64,000 nucleotides of DNA from Basidiobolus meristosporus CBS 931.73 (GCA_002104905.1 MCFE01000089.1:62001-126000); one strand, 5' to 3'; positions 1-11,048 are shown, numbered from the stretch's first letter. Notes: a model not told the origin generated them from the sequence alone. Made by a program: numbers and translations.

Positions 1-2111
1 GCTAGAACTGTCCTAATAGAGCTAAATTTGGCAACTGGAGCAAATGTTTCCTTAAAGTCTAGTCCCTGGATCTGGGAATAGCCTTTAGCCACCAATCTAG
101 CCTTGTACTTATCAATGGCACCATTTGAGGTTATCTTGATCTTGTAGACCCATCTATATCCTATAGGCTTTCTCCCATTTGGTAAATCTACCAGTTCCCA
201 CATTTTTGCCTTGATCAGTGATTGGGACTCCTCCTGCATGGCTTGTTGCCACTTAGTAGCATCCGGAATTTGCATTGCCTGTTCCAGATTCTGAGGTTTG
301 ACACATAAGGCAAGATAAGCTTCTTCATGATCATTGGATGTCTGCCACCAGGATCCAGGGGCGTTTCTTATTCTGGTAGATCTTCTAACTGGGATAATCT
401 GTTCTGATCTGGAACTGGTAGAAGTATCTTTTGTATCTGACTGGATTTGGTACGTATCTTCTTCATTATTGTTGATTGCATCATCAGGCAGCTGGCCAAT
501 GATTTCCGTGGCTTTCTGATCTGAATTCTTCTCAAATACAATGTCCCTGCTCTTGACCAGCTTCTAAATTCTGCCATCATACACTCTATACCCTTTAGTA
601 TCATCACAATACCCAAGAATGATCCCTTTCCTGGTCTTTGGTTCAAGCTTTGAGCGTTTTTTGTCAGAGATGTGATAAAAAACATCCCTGCCAAAGATCT
701 TGAGGTGCTGGAGATCTGGTTTTTTGCCTTTATATGCTTTAAAGGGTGTAGAATCACGTAGTGCTGTTTTTGGGCATCTGTTTTTGATGTATATAGCGGT
801 AGCAACAGATTCAGCCCAAAACTTGTAGTCCATTCCCTTATCATGTAGCATAGATCTTCCCATCTCTACTATTGTTGTATTTGCATGTTCTGCTACTCCA
901 TTTTGCTGTGGAGTATGAGGAACAACGGTCTGTTGAAGTATACCAGTAAATGAGCAGTATTTTGCAAACTCTTTTGAGCTGTATTCCCCTCCATTGTCAC
1001 TTTGTAATACCTTCAACTTACACCCAGTTTGTGTTTCTGTCATGTTCTTGAAGTGCTTAAATGTCTCTAAAGCTTCATCCTTTGTTTTGAGGAAGTACAC
1101 CCATGTATATCTTGTCTTGTCATCAAGAAACATCAGAGAGTATCTCTTGGCTCCAAAGGACAGTGTTCTCATGGGGCCACATATGTCTGAGTGTACAATA
1201 ACCAGTATTTTGGTGGTATTGATGCCTGAGCTCCTGAAACATTGCCTGGCTTGTTTGCCATATGAATATCCCTTACAGACATCCAATTTGATCAGAATTG
1301 TGTAATTTAGGCCCAAAACTAGTTGATTTTTCACCAATTGGCTCATTTTCTGTTCCCTTATGTGTCCTGGCCTCCTATGCCACATCTCCCAGTTGGTTTC
1401 ATCAGTTTCAGTAATGTTGACATGCTCAGGTACAATGATCTTGCATTGTAACTTGTATATATTGTGATCTCTGATTCCCAAAGTCAATTTTTGTCCATTT
1501 TCACTCAATATTAAGCAGCTCAGCTTAGTAAAAACAAATTTCAGTCCCTGAGTACTTGCTTTACTGACTGATAGTAGGTTCTTAGCTATTCCAGGTACAT
1601 AGAGCAAGTCAGTCAGTTTTGCTGCTGTTGCCCATGAGTTATCACTCATATTTAGTTGCATTGACCCACTGGTGGTAGCTTCCAATGCAGAGTTATCTCC
1701 CAGATAAACCTTTCTTACAGGTATAGTCTTTAAGTTGCTGAACCAGTTATTTATACCACAAATATGCTGTGATACTCCAGAGTCAATATACCATTCATTA
1801 ATATGGGTACTTGCACTCTCTTGTACAGTAACAAATAACTGTTCATCACTAGTTATATGGTTTGCCTGCTCTAGTTTCTGTTTTTTGTCTGCTTGTTTCT
1901 TCTTGCATTCTCTTGCCCAGTGTCCTGTCTTTTTACAGTAGTTACAGCAGCCAGGTTTTCTTTGGTTTTGTTGCTTTCCCTTCATTTCTGTGTGCCTTTC
2001 TGAACTGAATAAAGCATTATCCTCAATTTTCTCTACTTGATCATTACATCTGAGTTCTTCATGGAGAAGTCTTCCTTTGACATTGTGTAAAGTCAAGTTG
2101 TCTTTTCTGCT
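1..2111 (-). pseudogene. Copia-A pol (zinc knuckle, protease, integrase, start of RT), cut by window edge
   Basis: Ty1/Copia polyprotein read leftward. The long open part is 564-2096 (510 aa). Its CCHC knuckle falls at C51, C54, H59, C64, followed by the protease core DSGVSQH, the GAG-pre-integrase block (MWHRRPGH) and an integrase with HSDICGPM as the first catalytic Asp region and QSDNGGEY as the second. After an in-frame TAG at 561-563 the same frame continues through the acidic linker into the RT N-terminus (RWVYKIK, ARLVAKGYSQ, ETFAPVAK) up to base 1. It is separated from gag only by a TAA at 2112-2114. Two nonsense codons and no frameshift are visible, so this is a young but disabled copy. 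The rest of RT, RNase H and the 3' LTR lie outside the window. Confidence 0.9.
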
Positions 2112-2630
2112 TTAAAAAGAAAGTGTGAGTGGCTCATACTTGTCTGGTGGGCTGCAAAGCAGACAGAGTATCTTTTCTTCATCTTCTACACCAGCATTAA
2201 TACTGTAAAGTTCTTCTGCCAGTGTTTCCATTCTGATAATGAGTTGTAGCATGTCATCATCTGGCTTCTTCCTCATGTTGAAGAGCTTTTGTTTCAAATA
2301 AAGCTTGCTTGATACTGACTTTGCTGTAAAGATCTTCTCTAAGGATTCCCATGCTGCTTTGGCAGTATTTGAGGCATGGATTTGTCCAATGAAGGAGTAT
2401 TGCACATTAATGCATATGGCATTGAAGGCCTTTCTCTCCTTCTCTTGAAACCTCTCCACATCTTCTGCTGTTCCTTTGGGCTCAACTTCCTTTCCTGTTA
2501 CTATGTTCCAAAACTTTCTTTCCTCAAGGTGGATCTGCATCTTGATTCTCCAAAGTCTGTAGTTCTTCCCATCCAGCCTCTCTTTTACAGGGAAGATGTT
2601 GGTATTGCTCTGTTTGCTGGTAGAAGTCAT
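2112..2630 (-). CDS. Copia-A gag (UBN2-like capsid region)
   Basis: A 172-aa ORF at the 5' end of the minus-strand Copia-A. It has the usual Copia gag opening, with a LDGKNYRLWRIKM block near residue 18 and an AKAAWESLEKIF block around residue 90, as in the UBN2/DUF4219 capsid families. It would form virus-like particles in the cytoplasm around the element RNA. The start codon lies about 25 bases downstream of the primer-binding site. The terminal TAA is in frame with the downstream pol, so the family probably makes one gag-pol protein and this stop is a mutation. A short gag ORF by design is the alternative. Confidence 0.82.
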   Translation of the reverse strand: MTSTSKQSNTNIFPVKERLDGKNYRLWRIKMQIHLEERKFWNIVTGKEVEPKGTAEDVERFQEKERKAFNAICINVQYSFIGQIHASNTAKAAWESLEKIFTAKSVSSKLYLKQKLFNMRKKPDDDMLQLIIRMETLAEELYSINAGVEDEEKILCLLCSPPDKYEPLTLSF

Positions 2631-2654
2631 CTTTTAGAATAGATTAAGGCAATT

Positions 2655-2666
2655 GGGGCTCATAAC
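2655..2666 (-). promoter_or_regulatory. Copia-A primer-binding site (half-tRNA iMet type)
   Basis: On the minus strand the LTR is followed directly by GTTATGAGCCCC. This is complementary to the anticodon stem-loop of initiator tRNA-Met (anticodon CAT), not to a tRNA 3' end. Drosophila copia and yeast Ty5 prime reverse transcription from this half-tRNA. The same 12-mer occurs in Copia-3 at 45751-45762. Confidence 0.75.
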
Positions 2667-3036
2667 TAGTTGCAATTTAAGAAGTGATTTGGATATAAGG
2701 AACTTATCTTGAAATAGTGATAATAGTTGAACTGTTGTTTATTCATAATGAAGCTCAGTATTTATACCTTTGTAGAAGTAATACAGCTGTAATGCTAAGT
2801 AGGGAGGGTTCCTCAATATTCAGGAGCATTCTGTAACAGTTTCAGGGTTAGTACATAATGTTTGGTGATAGTGCTAATTTGATCCTGACTATAGGGGAAT
2901 AATCATCAGATCATATATCTGGAGAAAGTGGCAAAGTAAAGGCAGTAAATGAGTCCTACAGTGACTAAGACTAGTCTAGAATTGTTAAGTGAATTTTTAG
3001 CTGCTGAATGATACCAAATAGTCCAATATTTCAACA
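2667..3036 (-). repeat. Copia-A 5' LTR
   Basis: A repeat of about 370 bp. On the minus strand it starts TGTTGAAATATTGG and ends just before the primer-binding site with TTGCAACTA, a decayed CAACA end. It carries a TATA-like GTATAAATACTG. The same repeat forms the solo LTR that begins at 5329. The expected flanking target duplication is GCTAC (3037-3041), but its partner is outside the window. The LTR interrupts Copia-B. Confidence 0.85.
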
Positions 3037-5328
3037 GCTACCACCAGTGGGTCTATAAAACTAAATATGAGTGCTTTCTCAGAGGCTAAAACAACAACAT
3101 CAACTGATGTACTCTATGTACCTGGAATAGCTAGGAACCTACTCTCAGTCAGTTAAGCAATTGCTCAGAGACTGAAATTTGCTTTTACTAAGTGGAGCTG
3201 CTCAATATTGAGTGAAAATGGACAAAAATTTGCTTTGGGAATTATCAATCACAGTATATACAAGTTCCAGTTTAAGATCATTGTACCTGAGTTTGCCAAC
3301 ACTGCTGAACACTTTGAAACTGGCTTGGAGACATGACATAGGAGACTAGAGCACATTATAGAACAGAAAATGAGCCCACTGGTAAAAAGTGAGCTTATTT
3401 TAGGCCTATATTACTTGATTCCAATCAAAATGAGTGTTCGTAAGGGATGCCCAAATGGCAAACAGCCTAGGCAGTGTTTAAGGAGCTCAGGGGACATCAA
3501 AACCACAAAAATATTAGCTGTTGTATGCTCAGACATATGTGGGTGCATGAGAACACTTTTGTTTTGAGCTAAGAGACACTTTACAGCATTTATTGATTAA
3601 AAGACAAGATATGCATGGATGTACTTCCTAAAACAAAGAATGAGGCTTTAGAGATGTTTGAACACTGCAAGAACATGGCAGAAGCACAAACTGGGTGTAA
3701 ATTGACGGTATTGCCAGGTCACAATGGAGGGGTACACTGCTCAAAGCAGTTTGCAAAATACTGCCTATTTACTAGTATACGTTATCAGAATACTGTTTTA
3801 TTAATTCCACAGTAAAATGGAAAAGCTGAATGTGTATATAGAACTAGAATAGAGATGAGAGGACTTATGCTACATGATAAGGGAATGGTCCACACAATAT
3901 GGGTTGAATCAGTTGCTACCACAGCAAACATTAAGAACGGGTGTCCAATAACAGCACTATATGATCTGAGACCTTTTGAAGCATATTCAGACAAGAAACT
4001 AGACCTCCAGCATATCAAGATCTTTGCTTGTAGTGTCTTTTATCACATTCCCAACAAAAAAACTCAAACCAGGAACAAAAGAGTGGAAATGGGATCTTTC
4101 TCTGGTATTGCCAGGATACCAAAGGGTATTGAGCTTGCAATAGCAAAATTCAGAAGCTGATCAAGTGCAGTGATATTGTATTTGAGGAGAATTTAGATCA
4201 TTAAGCCACAGAAATAATTGGCCAGCTGCCAGAAGATGCTATCAACCCTAATCAAGAAGATGTGTATTAAGTTTAGCCTGATACAGAAGATAATTATACC
4301 AGTTTGAGATCAGTGCAGATTATCCCAGTTGAAAGATCAACCAAAATAAGAAATGCCCCTGGATCCTAGTGGCAGTCGCCCAATGATCATGAAGAAGCTT
4401 ATCTTGCATAATGTGCCAAAACTCAAAATCTGGAGCAGGCAATACAAAGTCCAGATGCTACAATGTGACAACAAGCCATGCAGGACAAGTACTAATCACT
4501 GATCCAGTCATAAAATGTTGGAAGTGGTACACTTACCAGATTGGTGAAATCTAATATGATGTAGATGGGTATACAAGATCAAGAAAACCTCAATTGGCAC
4601 AGTTGATAAGGACAAGGCCATATCTAAAGGAGATTGGGTTCATTTGTGACAATGGAGATCATAGTATATGTGTGAAACAGCTCTGAAAGGGTGTGAGCAC
4701 CCTAGTTGGCTATGTGGCCCACCTAATAATAGCTACAAGGGACCTGGAGGCACTTAAACAGACAAAATCAGATCTCTGTAGCTGGTTTAAGATGAAAGAT
4801 CTTGGAAAACTCAGCTGTTTTCTTGAAATAAAAGTCATATCTGATATACCTACGCAGAAACTTGTGCTGTATCAGTCTAAATACTTCAGGGCCACTCTTA
4901 GATGCTTTAAAATGGAAAACTGCCAACCTGCAATTTCCCCTGAAGAAAATAGTTTAAAATTGAGCAAATTCTAGCCAGTTTCAGGAGGATATGGCTCAAA
5001 TATGGATCAAAACTTTCCCTATCAATCAATGGTTGGCAGCTGGGTGGATATGTTGGTGTCTGCAAGTCCAGATATTGCAGTGGCAGCTGGAAAGTCAGTC
5101 AATTCATGCAGAATCATGCATCAGATCATATTGGAGCAGTGAAGAGGATTTTCAGATGTCTACCAGGTACCATAGATATAGAACTACACTACTCTGGAGC
5201 AGTTATTAGGCAGAAATCCAAGGGTTATAGAGAATCAGATTGGGTAACAGATCTGATTGGCAGATGCTCTGCCAATGGGTATGTATTTCTTTATGCTGGT
5301 GCAGCTATCAAATGGAATTGCAAGAAAC
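3037..5328 (+). pseudogene. Copia-B internal relic (protease to RNase H)
   Basis: A plus-strand Copia internal region of the same family as Copia-A, much older. The order can be followed: post-protease block (VPGIARNLLS, about 3115), pre-integrase, integrase pieces at 3370-3567, 3615-3815 and 3855-4160, the linker, the RT C-terminus at 4693-4974 where the YVDD box has become YVAH, and RNase H at 5106-5328. The central RT is missing and there are many stops and frameshifts. Both ends are cut by LTRs: Copia-A on the left and a solo LTR on the right. A few more bases of RNase H (KKQP) resume at 9448-9460. Confidence 0.8.
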
Positions 5329-5520
5329 TGTTGCAATTTAAGAGGTGATTTGGATGTAAGGAACTTATCAAGAAATTGTGATTATAGTTGAACTGCTGAT
5401 TGTTAGTAAAGTTGCTCAGTATTTATACCTTTGTAGAAGTAATACAGCTGTAACACTAGGGAAGAATGGTTTCTCAATTTTCAGGAGCATTCTATAACAA
5501 TTTCAAGGTTAGTACATAAT

Positions 5521-6254
5521 AGACTTGTTCTGTTGGATAGTGCCACATTGAGCCATGAGTGCCAATTGATGCCATAGTGTGCCAGAGAGATCAAGTGAGC
5601 CTATACTTGGCCACAGAGTGTGAAACATAGCTCTGCATCTTCATGTAAAGCAGCCCCTGTGTTTCACCCATTGCGCAGGAGAAAATCCATTTTTTGACCT
5701 TTTTTTGTGGATCCATGTAGCTCAGGATGTGTAAGAGCACAGGAGAACTGAAGATATGCATCTGGTACTCAATACCCATGGCACTCTGAATCTAGCTCCT
5801 GTAGCTTGTATCATGTCACAAAAATGAATGGCACTATCTTGGTCCACTGGTTCTATCTGGCACTATAAGTGCTTTGTATAGATCTAACTTTAGGGCTAAT
5901 ATTTAAATATAGTGCCAGATAGTACCAGTGGACCAAGATAGTGCCATTCATTTTTGTGACATGATACAAGCTACAGGAGCTAGATTCAGAGTGCCATGGG
6001 TATTGAGTACCAGATGCATATCTTCAATCTGCTTGTGCTCTAATACATCCTGCACAACATTGATCCAAAAAAAAAGGTCAAAAAATGGATTTTCTCCAAC
6101 ACAATGGGTGAAACACAGGGGCTGCTTTGCATGAAGATGCAGAGCTATGTTTCACACTCTGTGGCCAGGTAGAGGCTCAACTGGCCTCTCCGGCACACTA
6201 TGGCATCATTTGGCACTCATGGCTCAATGTGGCACTATCCAACGGAACAAGTCT
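5521..6254. mobile_element. Foldback MITE (Harbinger-related), 734 bp
   Basis: Almost the whole element is one inverted repeat. Bases 5521 to about 5870 are the reverse complement, with scattered mismatches, of about 5905-6254, leaving a loop of only about 35 bases. The ends read AGACTTGTTC and GAACAAGTCT, flanked by the duplication AAT (5518-5520 and 6255-6257). It interrupts a solo Copia LTR. No coding capacity is seen; the short ORFs inside mirror each other. Its last 27 bases match the right end of the Harbinger-like element at 12090-12116 with one mismatch, so that transposase is the likely source of mobility. Confidence 0.88.
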
Positions 6255-6289
6255 AATAGTTAGTATTAGTGCTGTTATGATCCAGATGA

Positions 6290-7178
6290 GCTTGTAAGCC
6301 TACCACCGGTCAGAGACGTGGATCATGTCATTGACACAGGTGATAGCCCTCCAGTGAGCAAGACACCTTACAGAATGAGTCCATTGGAATTGGAGGAAAT
6401 GAAGAGACAAATTGATCAGCTATTGGAGCAAGGATACATCAGGCCCAGCAAGTCACCCTGGGGAGCACCAGTGCTTTTGTGAAAAAGAAGGATGGAACAC
6501 TTAGGATGCGCATTGACTACAGAGCCCTAAACTCAGTTACCGTGAAGAATAAGTACCCCATACCTTTGACCGATGAGCTTTTGGACCAACTCAATGGAGC
6601 CACTATTTTCAGCAAGATTGACCTCATGTCAGGATACAACCAGATTAGGGTGAAACCAGAAGATATCCCTAAGACAGCATTCAGGACCAGATATGGACAT
6701 TACAAGTACTGAGTCATGAGTTTTGGCCTCACTAATGCCCCTGCAACATTCATGACGCTGATGCAGACTGTTTTTCAGGAGTACTTAGACAAGTCTGTGA
6801 TAATCTACCTGGATAACCTATTGATATAAAGCAAGACAGAAAAGGATCACATTATGCACATTGAAAAGGTCTTGAAGAAACTAAGAGAGAACAAGCTATA
6901 TGGCAAGCTAGCCAAGTGTGAATTTCTTCAAGGAACACATTGAATACCTGGGACACATAGTGACTAGCACAGGAGTGACCTTAGACCCTAAGAAGGTTGA
7001 AGTTATCAAGAATTTGAAGCAGCCCCAGAGCATATCAGAACTCAGATCATTCCTTGGAATGGTTTCCTATTATTGGAGATTTGTCAAGTCTTTTGCAAGT
7101 ATTGCAGCCCCTTTAACTAATATCCTCAAGAAAGACAATACCTACAAGTGGGACATAGCTTGTGAGACTGCCTTCTAG
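6290..7178 (+). pseudogene. Gypsy-1 family reverse transcriptase, broken
   Basis: A Ty3/Gypsy RT with recognisable [17 protein letters not shown]-type opening, a frameshift near 6479, and [11 protein letters not shown], then [14 protein letters not shown], at 6500-6650. A TGA at about 6710 precedes [14 protein letters not shown]. The catalytic box reads YLDN instead of a Y/F-x-DD box. A further stop and a frameshift follow before SFLGMVSYY (7040-7080). A TAG at 7176-7178, probably from CAG, separates it from the open RNase H/integrase part. Confidence 0.85.
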
Positions 7179-8903
7179 ATGCTGAAGAATGAACTTGCTA
7201 AGCTGCCAAGCTTAAGTATACCAGACTTCAGAAAAGAGTTCACTCTGTGCACAGATGCTTCAGATTATGCAATTGGTGGAGTGCTGAGCCAAGAACACAA
7301 GGGAAAGGACTACCCTGTTGCCTTTGAATCCAAGAAACTGAGCTCAGCAGAACAAAACTATCCAGTTCATGAGAAGGAGATGCTTGCTCTAATAAACTGT
7401 TTGAAGACATGGAGATGCCATATTGAAGGAGTCAAATGCACTGTGAAGACTGATCATGCCTCCCTCAAGTATATATTTACTCAGAAGGTACTCTCTAGAA
7501 GAATGACAAGATGGAGTGAATACATTCAGCAACTTGACCTGGAGATTGTCTACTGCCCTGGAAAAAACAACACGGTTGCTGACACCTTATCAAGATTAGA
7601 TCAAGTTGCACAACTCAACTTGGTGCATGAATCAGTTTGGCCTAGCCTATTACCAAAGTACTTGGAGGACCAAGCCATTCCTAATGAGGTGGATGAAGAT
7701 ATCAAGAAGATAATCCGTGATGAAGCCAGCAAATTTGTAGTACAGGATGAAACACTCTACCAAATTGTTGATGGAAGCCCTATTGCCTATTGGCCTTATG
7801 TTTCTCACCTGGATTTAATAAATAAGCTACACAATGGATATGGACATCTTGGGATTGAAGAAACCTATAGCCTTGTGAAAGCCAGAGCATGGTGGCCCAG
7901 AATGAAACAAGATATTGAGAAGCTAGTAAAAACATGCCCAAACTGCCAAATCAATCAAGGCCAGCCACAAAGAATTGCCAAACTCTTCCCTTTGGAGCCT
8001 GTAAGACCATTTGAGAGATGGGGAATTGACTTTATTGGAAGACTGCCAACTACCAGGAAATGCAACCGTTGGATCCTAGTAGCAACTGACCATGCCACTA
8101 AATGGCCAGTTGCTAAAGCTGTACCAAGAGCCAGTGAACAAGAAGTTTCAAGTTTCATTTACCATGAGATCCTGATGAAGTTTGGATGCCCTGTGGAGAT
8201 CTTATCTGATAGAGGAGCAAACTTTATGGCAAAGACATTAGAGGCTTACCTGGAAATGCAGCAGATCAGACACTTGAAAACCTCAGCATATCACCCCAGA
8301 ACTAATGGAGTCACTGAGCCGTTCAATGGATTATTTGGAAAAATGCTCACCAAGTATGCAAATGGAGTTGTCAGTAGATGGGATGATTATATAGACCAAG
8401 CACTCTTTGCATGCAGAGTCAGAGTACACAACACCACCCAGCAATCACCATTTTACTTAGTGTATGGATGTGAACCAAAAATTCCAGGAGATCTCACACA
8501 ACCAAAGCTTACAGACACCTTCAAAGATGATCTCAGTAAGCCAAGTAGACACCAGCAACTGGAACAAAGATGTCAAGAGGCACAGACCAGAGTATCTCAA
8601 AGTGCAGAACAGATGAAGCAGAGATTTGATAAGACTATAGCACCAGAAGCATTGACAGTTGGGAACTTTGTATTGCTAAGAAACAACACTCGGAAGAAGT
8701 TTGAGCCACAATGGACAGGACCATTCAAGATCATCAGAGAATGTCCATTTGCCACTTACCAACTGGTGGACAAACAAGGCAATATCCGGGAAGACTTGGT
8801 GCATAGGGACAGACTCAAGCTTGCAAGACTTGCTGATAATACTGAACCATCAAGATATTGGTATCACAAGAAAAGAGATTCAGGAGAACCCTCTCAGCTT
8901 TAG
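7179..8903 (+). CDS. Gypsy-1 family RNase H-integrase ORF
   Basis: A 574-aa open stretch, the C-terminal half of the pol polyprotein and not a separate gene. RNase H starts at [14 protein letters not shown] (Asp26). The zinc-binding HHCC region (YGHLGIEE ... CPNC) is near residues 220-260. The integrase core has D284 (WGIDFIG), D344 (LSDRGANF) and E380 (TNGVTEPFN), which is the DD35E spacing. The C-terminal block GPFKIIRECPF is near residue 515. The segment looks catalytically complete but has no start of its own, because a stop cuts it from RT. Confidence 0.85.
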   Translation: MLKNELAKLPSLSIPDFRKEFTLCTDASDYAIGGVLSQEHKGKDYPVAFESKKLSSAEQNYPVHEKEMLALINCLKTWRCHIEGVKCTVKTDHASLKYIFTQKVLSRRMTRWSEYIQQLDLEIVYCPGKNNTVADTLSRLDQVAQLNLVHESVWPSLLPKYLEDQAIPNEVDEDIKKIIRDEASKFVVQDETLYQIVDGSPIAYWPYVSHLDLINKLHNGYGHLGIEETYSLVKARAWWPRMKQDIEKLVKTCPNCQINQGQPQRIAKLFPLEPVRPFERWGIDFIGRLPTTRKCNRWILVATDHATKWPVAKAVPRASEQEVSSFIYHEILMKFGCPVEILSDRGANFMAKTLEAYLEMQQIRHLKTSAYHPRTNGVTEPFNGLFGKMLTKYANGVVSRWDDYIDQALFACRVRVHNTTQQSPFYLVYGCEPKIPGDLTQPKLTDTFKDDLSKPSRHQQLEQRCQEAQTRVSQSAEQMKQRFDKTIAPEALTVGNFVLLRNNTRKKFEPQWTGPFKIIRECPFATYQLVDKQGNIREDLVHRDRLKLARLADNTEPSRYWYHKKRDSGEPSQL

Positions 8904-8913
8904 TAGGGGAGAA

Positions 8914-9281
8914 TGTTATGATCTGCCGCTTGAATGTTTAAGTTAGATCAGTTTTTAGTCAAATCAATTAGTATATGTTTAGGTTATCAGTATATCAGTA
9001 TTATCTATCAAATCAGTAGCATTAGTCAGCAAATGAATCAGCAGATCCTTATCAGACAGAAATAGACATATTAAGTAGGATCTTATTGGGTGATGATGAT
9101 GCAATCAGATGAGTCATCAGCCACAACCTACATTAGGAAATACAATTAGTCAGCAATTGATCTGGCAAAATGTATATAAGGAGCTGCTGGAACCTCAATA
9201 AAAATCAGTTCAAGTTTTAGTTAATACAATACTAGCTAAACTCCCTATTCCTCTACAACTCTTATACCAAGACTTGTAACA
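8914..9281 (+). repeat. Gypsy family 1 3' LTR (368 bp)
   Basis: Starts TGTTATGATC and ends CTTGTAACA. It contains TGTATATAAGG as TATA box and AATAAAAATC as a possible polyadenylation signal. The same LTR recurs at 13348-13713, 15171-15539 (minus), 26543-26911 (minus), 30850-31218 and 37509-37875. Confidence 0.9.
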
Positions 9282-9452
9282 GTGCTCATTTGATCCTAAC
9301 TATAGGGGAGTAATCATAAGATCATAGATATGAAGAAAGTGGCAAAGTTAGAGCTGTAAGCTGGTCCCACAGTGATCACAATTAGTCCAGAATTGTTAAG
9401 TAAATTTTTAGCTGCAGAATGATACCAAATAGTCCAATATTTCTACAGAAAC

Positions 9453-10689
9453 AACCAATTTTATTTATTGGTTTTTTTCTCACAGGGATTACTACTGAAG
9501 CATTTGGTAGTGACTCACTTTGCACACCTATACTACTTCCTGGCTGACTATCATCTTGGCTACTTGTGTATTTGTAGTCAGTATTTTGCCTCCTAGTTGA
9601 TGAGTGTGATGCTGCAGCTTGGCCGCGCTGAATTGCTCCGACTGAACCAACTGAACCGGCCTGTAGTGCCGCACGCTGACGTGTTCTTTTACTTGCCAAG
9701 GGCTCTGGTGGTTGAGGCACTTCATGTTGGTCATCATCAGTCAGTTCACCAGAAGTAACTTGCTGATGGTCAGGCAAAATGGCACGCACAGGCACGCCTT
9801 GACGCGTTGAGATGGCCCTTGGCTGAGTTTGATGTGATGCCGCATGTTGATGTGACTTGGTCCGCTCCAATGGACTTGTGTCTAAATGAGCAGTTTGGCG
9901 AGTTCTCGTAGTTTTGCTCTGAAGCACGCGCGTTGACTCGACGCAGCGCGTTCTGGTAAAGGGTGTTGGCGTGGTCTGGACTGGAGTGCGCCGGCATGCT
10001 GTGGTTGCAAGAGATGGTAGGGAATCCAGCAAGGCATGCTGGCGCAATCTGGACAATGTTGCTTGCGGTCTGTATTCTTCCTCCTGAAGCTCACCATCTG
10101 ATTCCTCAAGGTATTTACTTACCCTCTGTCTGATACTTTGGAGCTGTTGCCTGGATGAGTCCTGTGTATATTGCTCTTGGAAGCCACTTAGCTCTACTAA
10201 TATATCACGTAGTACATTAGTCATTTGAGGCAAAAACTCATTCAAAATCTCTTTGGTTCCCAAAGTTGAGGCCCAAACGGACGCGTCCGGCCCGTACTGT
10301 GCAAATTGCGCCCAAAATTGTTCCCACGCAGCTTCTTTGTCAAATCCCCTCACTCTCGGCTCATTCTTGATTTCAATAGTTGTCTTGTTATATATCTTTT
10401 TACATACATCGGCCGGCATCTTGATGTAGAACTCATGCCACAGCTTTCTACTCAAATTCTTCCATCTTTGTCAACTCTCTGAGGTATCTAGTTCTGCTAG
10501 ATTAATCAGTAGTGCCCAAATATCTGTATGAAGGCTCATCATAGACACTTGGGCCATACCAAAATCATTTGGCAAGAACTTGAACGGATCCAACATCGAC
10601 TTTTCCGGTCTGGACCGTGCTTGTGGGCTGGGGGATGGGTTTTGTCTGGGTTGTACTAAAGATGAGTTGAGGCTTGGTATGGGGACCAT
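9453..10689 (-). pseudogene. Unknown CpG-rich ORF beside Harbinger transposase
   Basis: Reading leftward from ATG at 10689, one frame runs through an in-frame TGA at 10471-10473 and on past 9453, for about 410 codons of plausible protein. The stop probably replaces TGG. The first about 140 residues are ordered, with WALLINLAELDTSES and KLWHEFYIKMPADV. The rest is rich in Arg, Thr, Ser and Gln with low complexity. The present 3' end runs into Copia LTR sequence and stops at 9382, so the native C-terminus is gone. Unlike its surroundings the stretch is rich in CpG (for example around 9915-9950). It lies divergent from the transposase at 11049 with 359 bases between them. Harbinger elements often carry a second Myb/trihelix-like DNA-binding ORF and this could be one, but I see no diagnostic motif. 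Confidence 0.45.
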
Positions 10690-11048
10690 AGCAACGGATT
10701 TGGATACTTATACAGCAGTATATTGGCATCAACCTGGTCTTATATGAAATATATATGAAAACTAAAGTGATTGTTGAATTTTCCATATATTATGCATGAT
10801 GCATCTTGGATTGCATTGACACGGATCAGATCACATCAATTGCAGATTTCCTATTTGATTATAGACCTATGATTAAAGCATCAATAAAAGTACCAAGGCA
10901 TTGTTTGCGGATGATTTTTGCGACATAATGATGGGATACATGGCAATTGATGGAGATTTAACCATAATGTATTAAAAATCAGATAAATAACACAGATTGT
11001 GCCGAATCGATTCAAACCGCCTCCATATAATCATCCATCAATTTTAAT
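10690..11048. promoter_or_regulatory. Divergent intergenic region, putative bidirectional promoter
   Basis: 359 AT-rich bases between two divergent start codons. They contain ATATATGAAA tracts and a TGCATGATGCATC imperfect palindrome near 10792-10804. No other coding or repeat match was seen. The promoter role is inferred from position only. Confidence 0.35.

Larger units (their letters stand above)
6273..9281 (+). mobile_element. Gypsy family 1 element, 5' deleted
   Basis: The element starts with only the first 10 bases of its 5' LTR (TGTTATGATC), then jumps into pol just before RT. It ends with a full 3' LTR (8914-9281). The 4-bp duplication GTGC (6269-6272 and 9282-9285) flanks it inside the Copia LTR. 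Gag, protease and nearly all of the 5' LTR have therefore been lost by an internal deletion after insertion. The polypurine tract AGTAGGGGAGAA lies directly before the 3' LTR. Confidence 0.87.
5329..9447 (-). mobile_element. Solo Copia LTR carrying two later insertions
   Basis: The LTR occupies 5329-5520, 6255-6272 and 9282-9447. It starts TGTTGCAATTT on the plus strand and ends TTTCTACA, matching the Copia-A LTR throughout. It is flanked by a perfect 5-bp duplication GAAAC (5324-5328 and 9448-9452), and Copia-B RNase H reads across the empty site. No internal Copia sequence lies between its halves, so it is a solo LTR. The MITE (5521-6254) and the Gypsy (6273-9281) entered it independently. 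Confidence 0.88.

Noticed and set aside
368-844. A 158-aa minus ORF at the left end.
   Set aside because: A shadow frame of Copia-A integrase and linker.
5591-6134. Matching ORFs on both strands.
   Set aside because: They mirror each other because the region is a foldback repeat.
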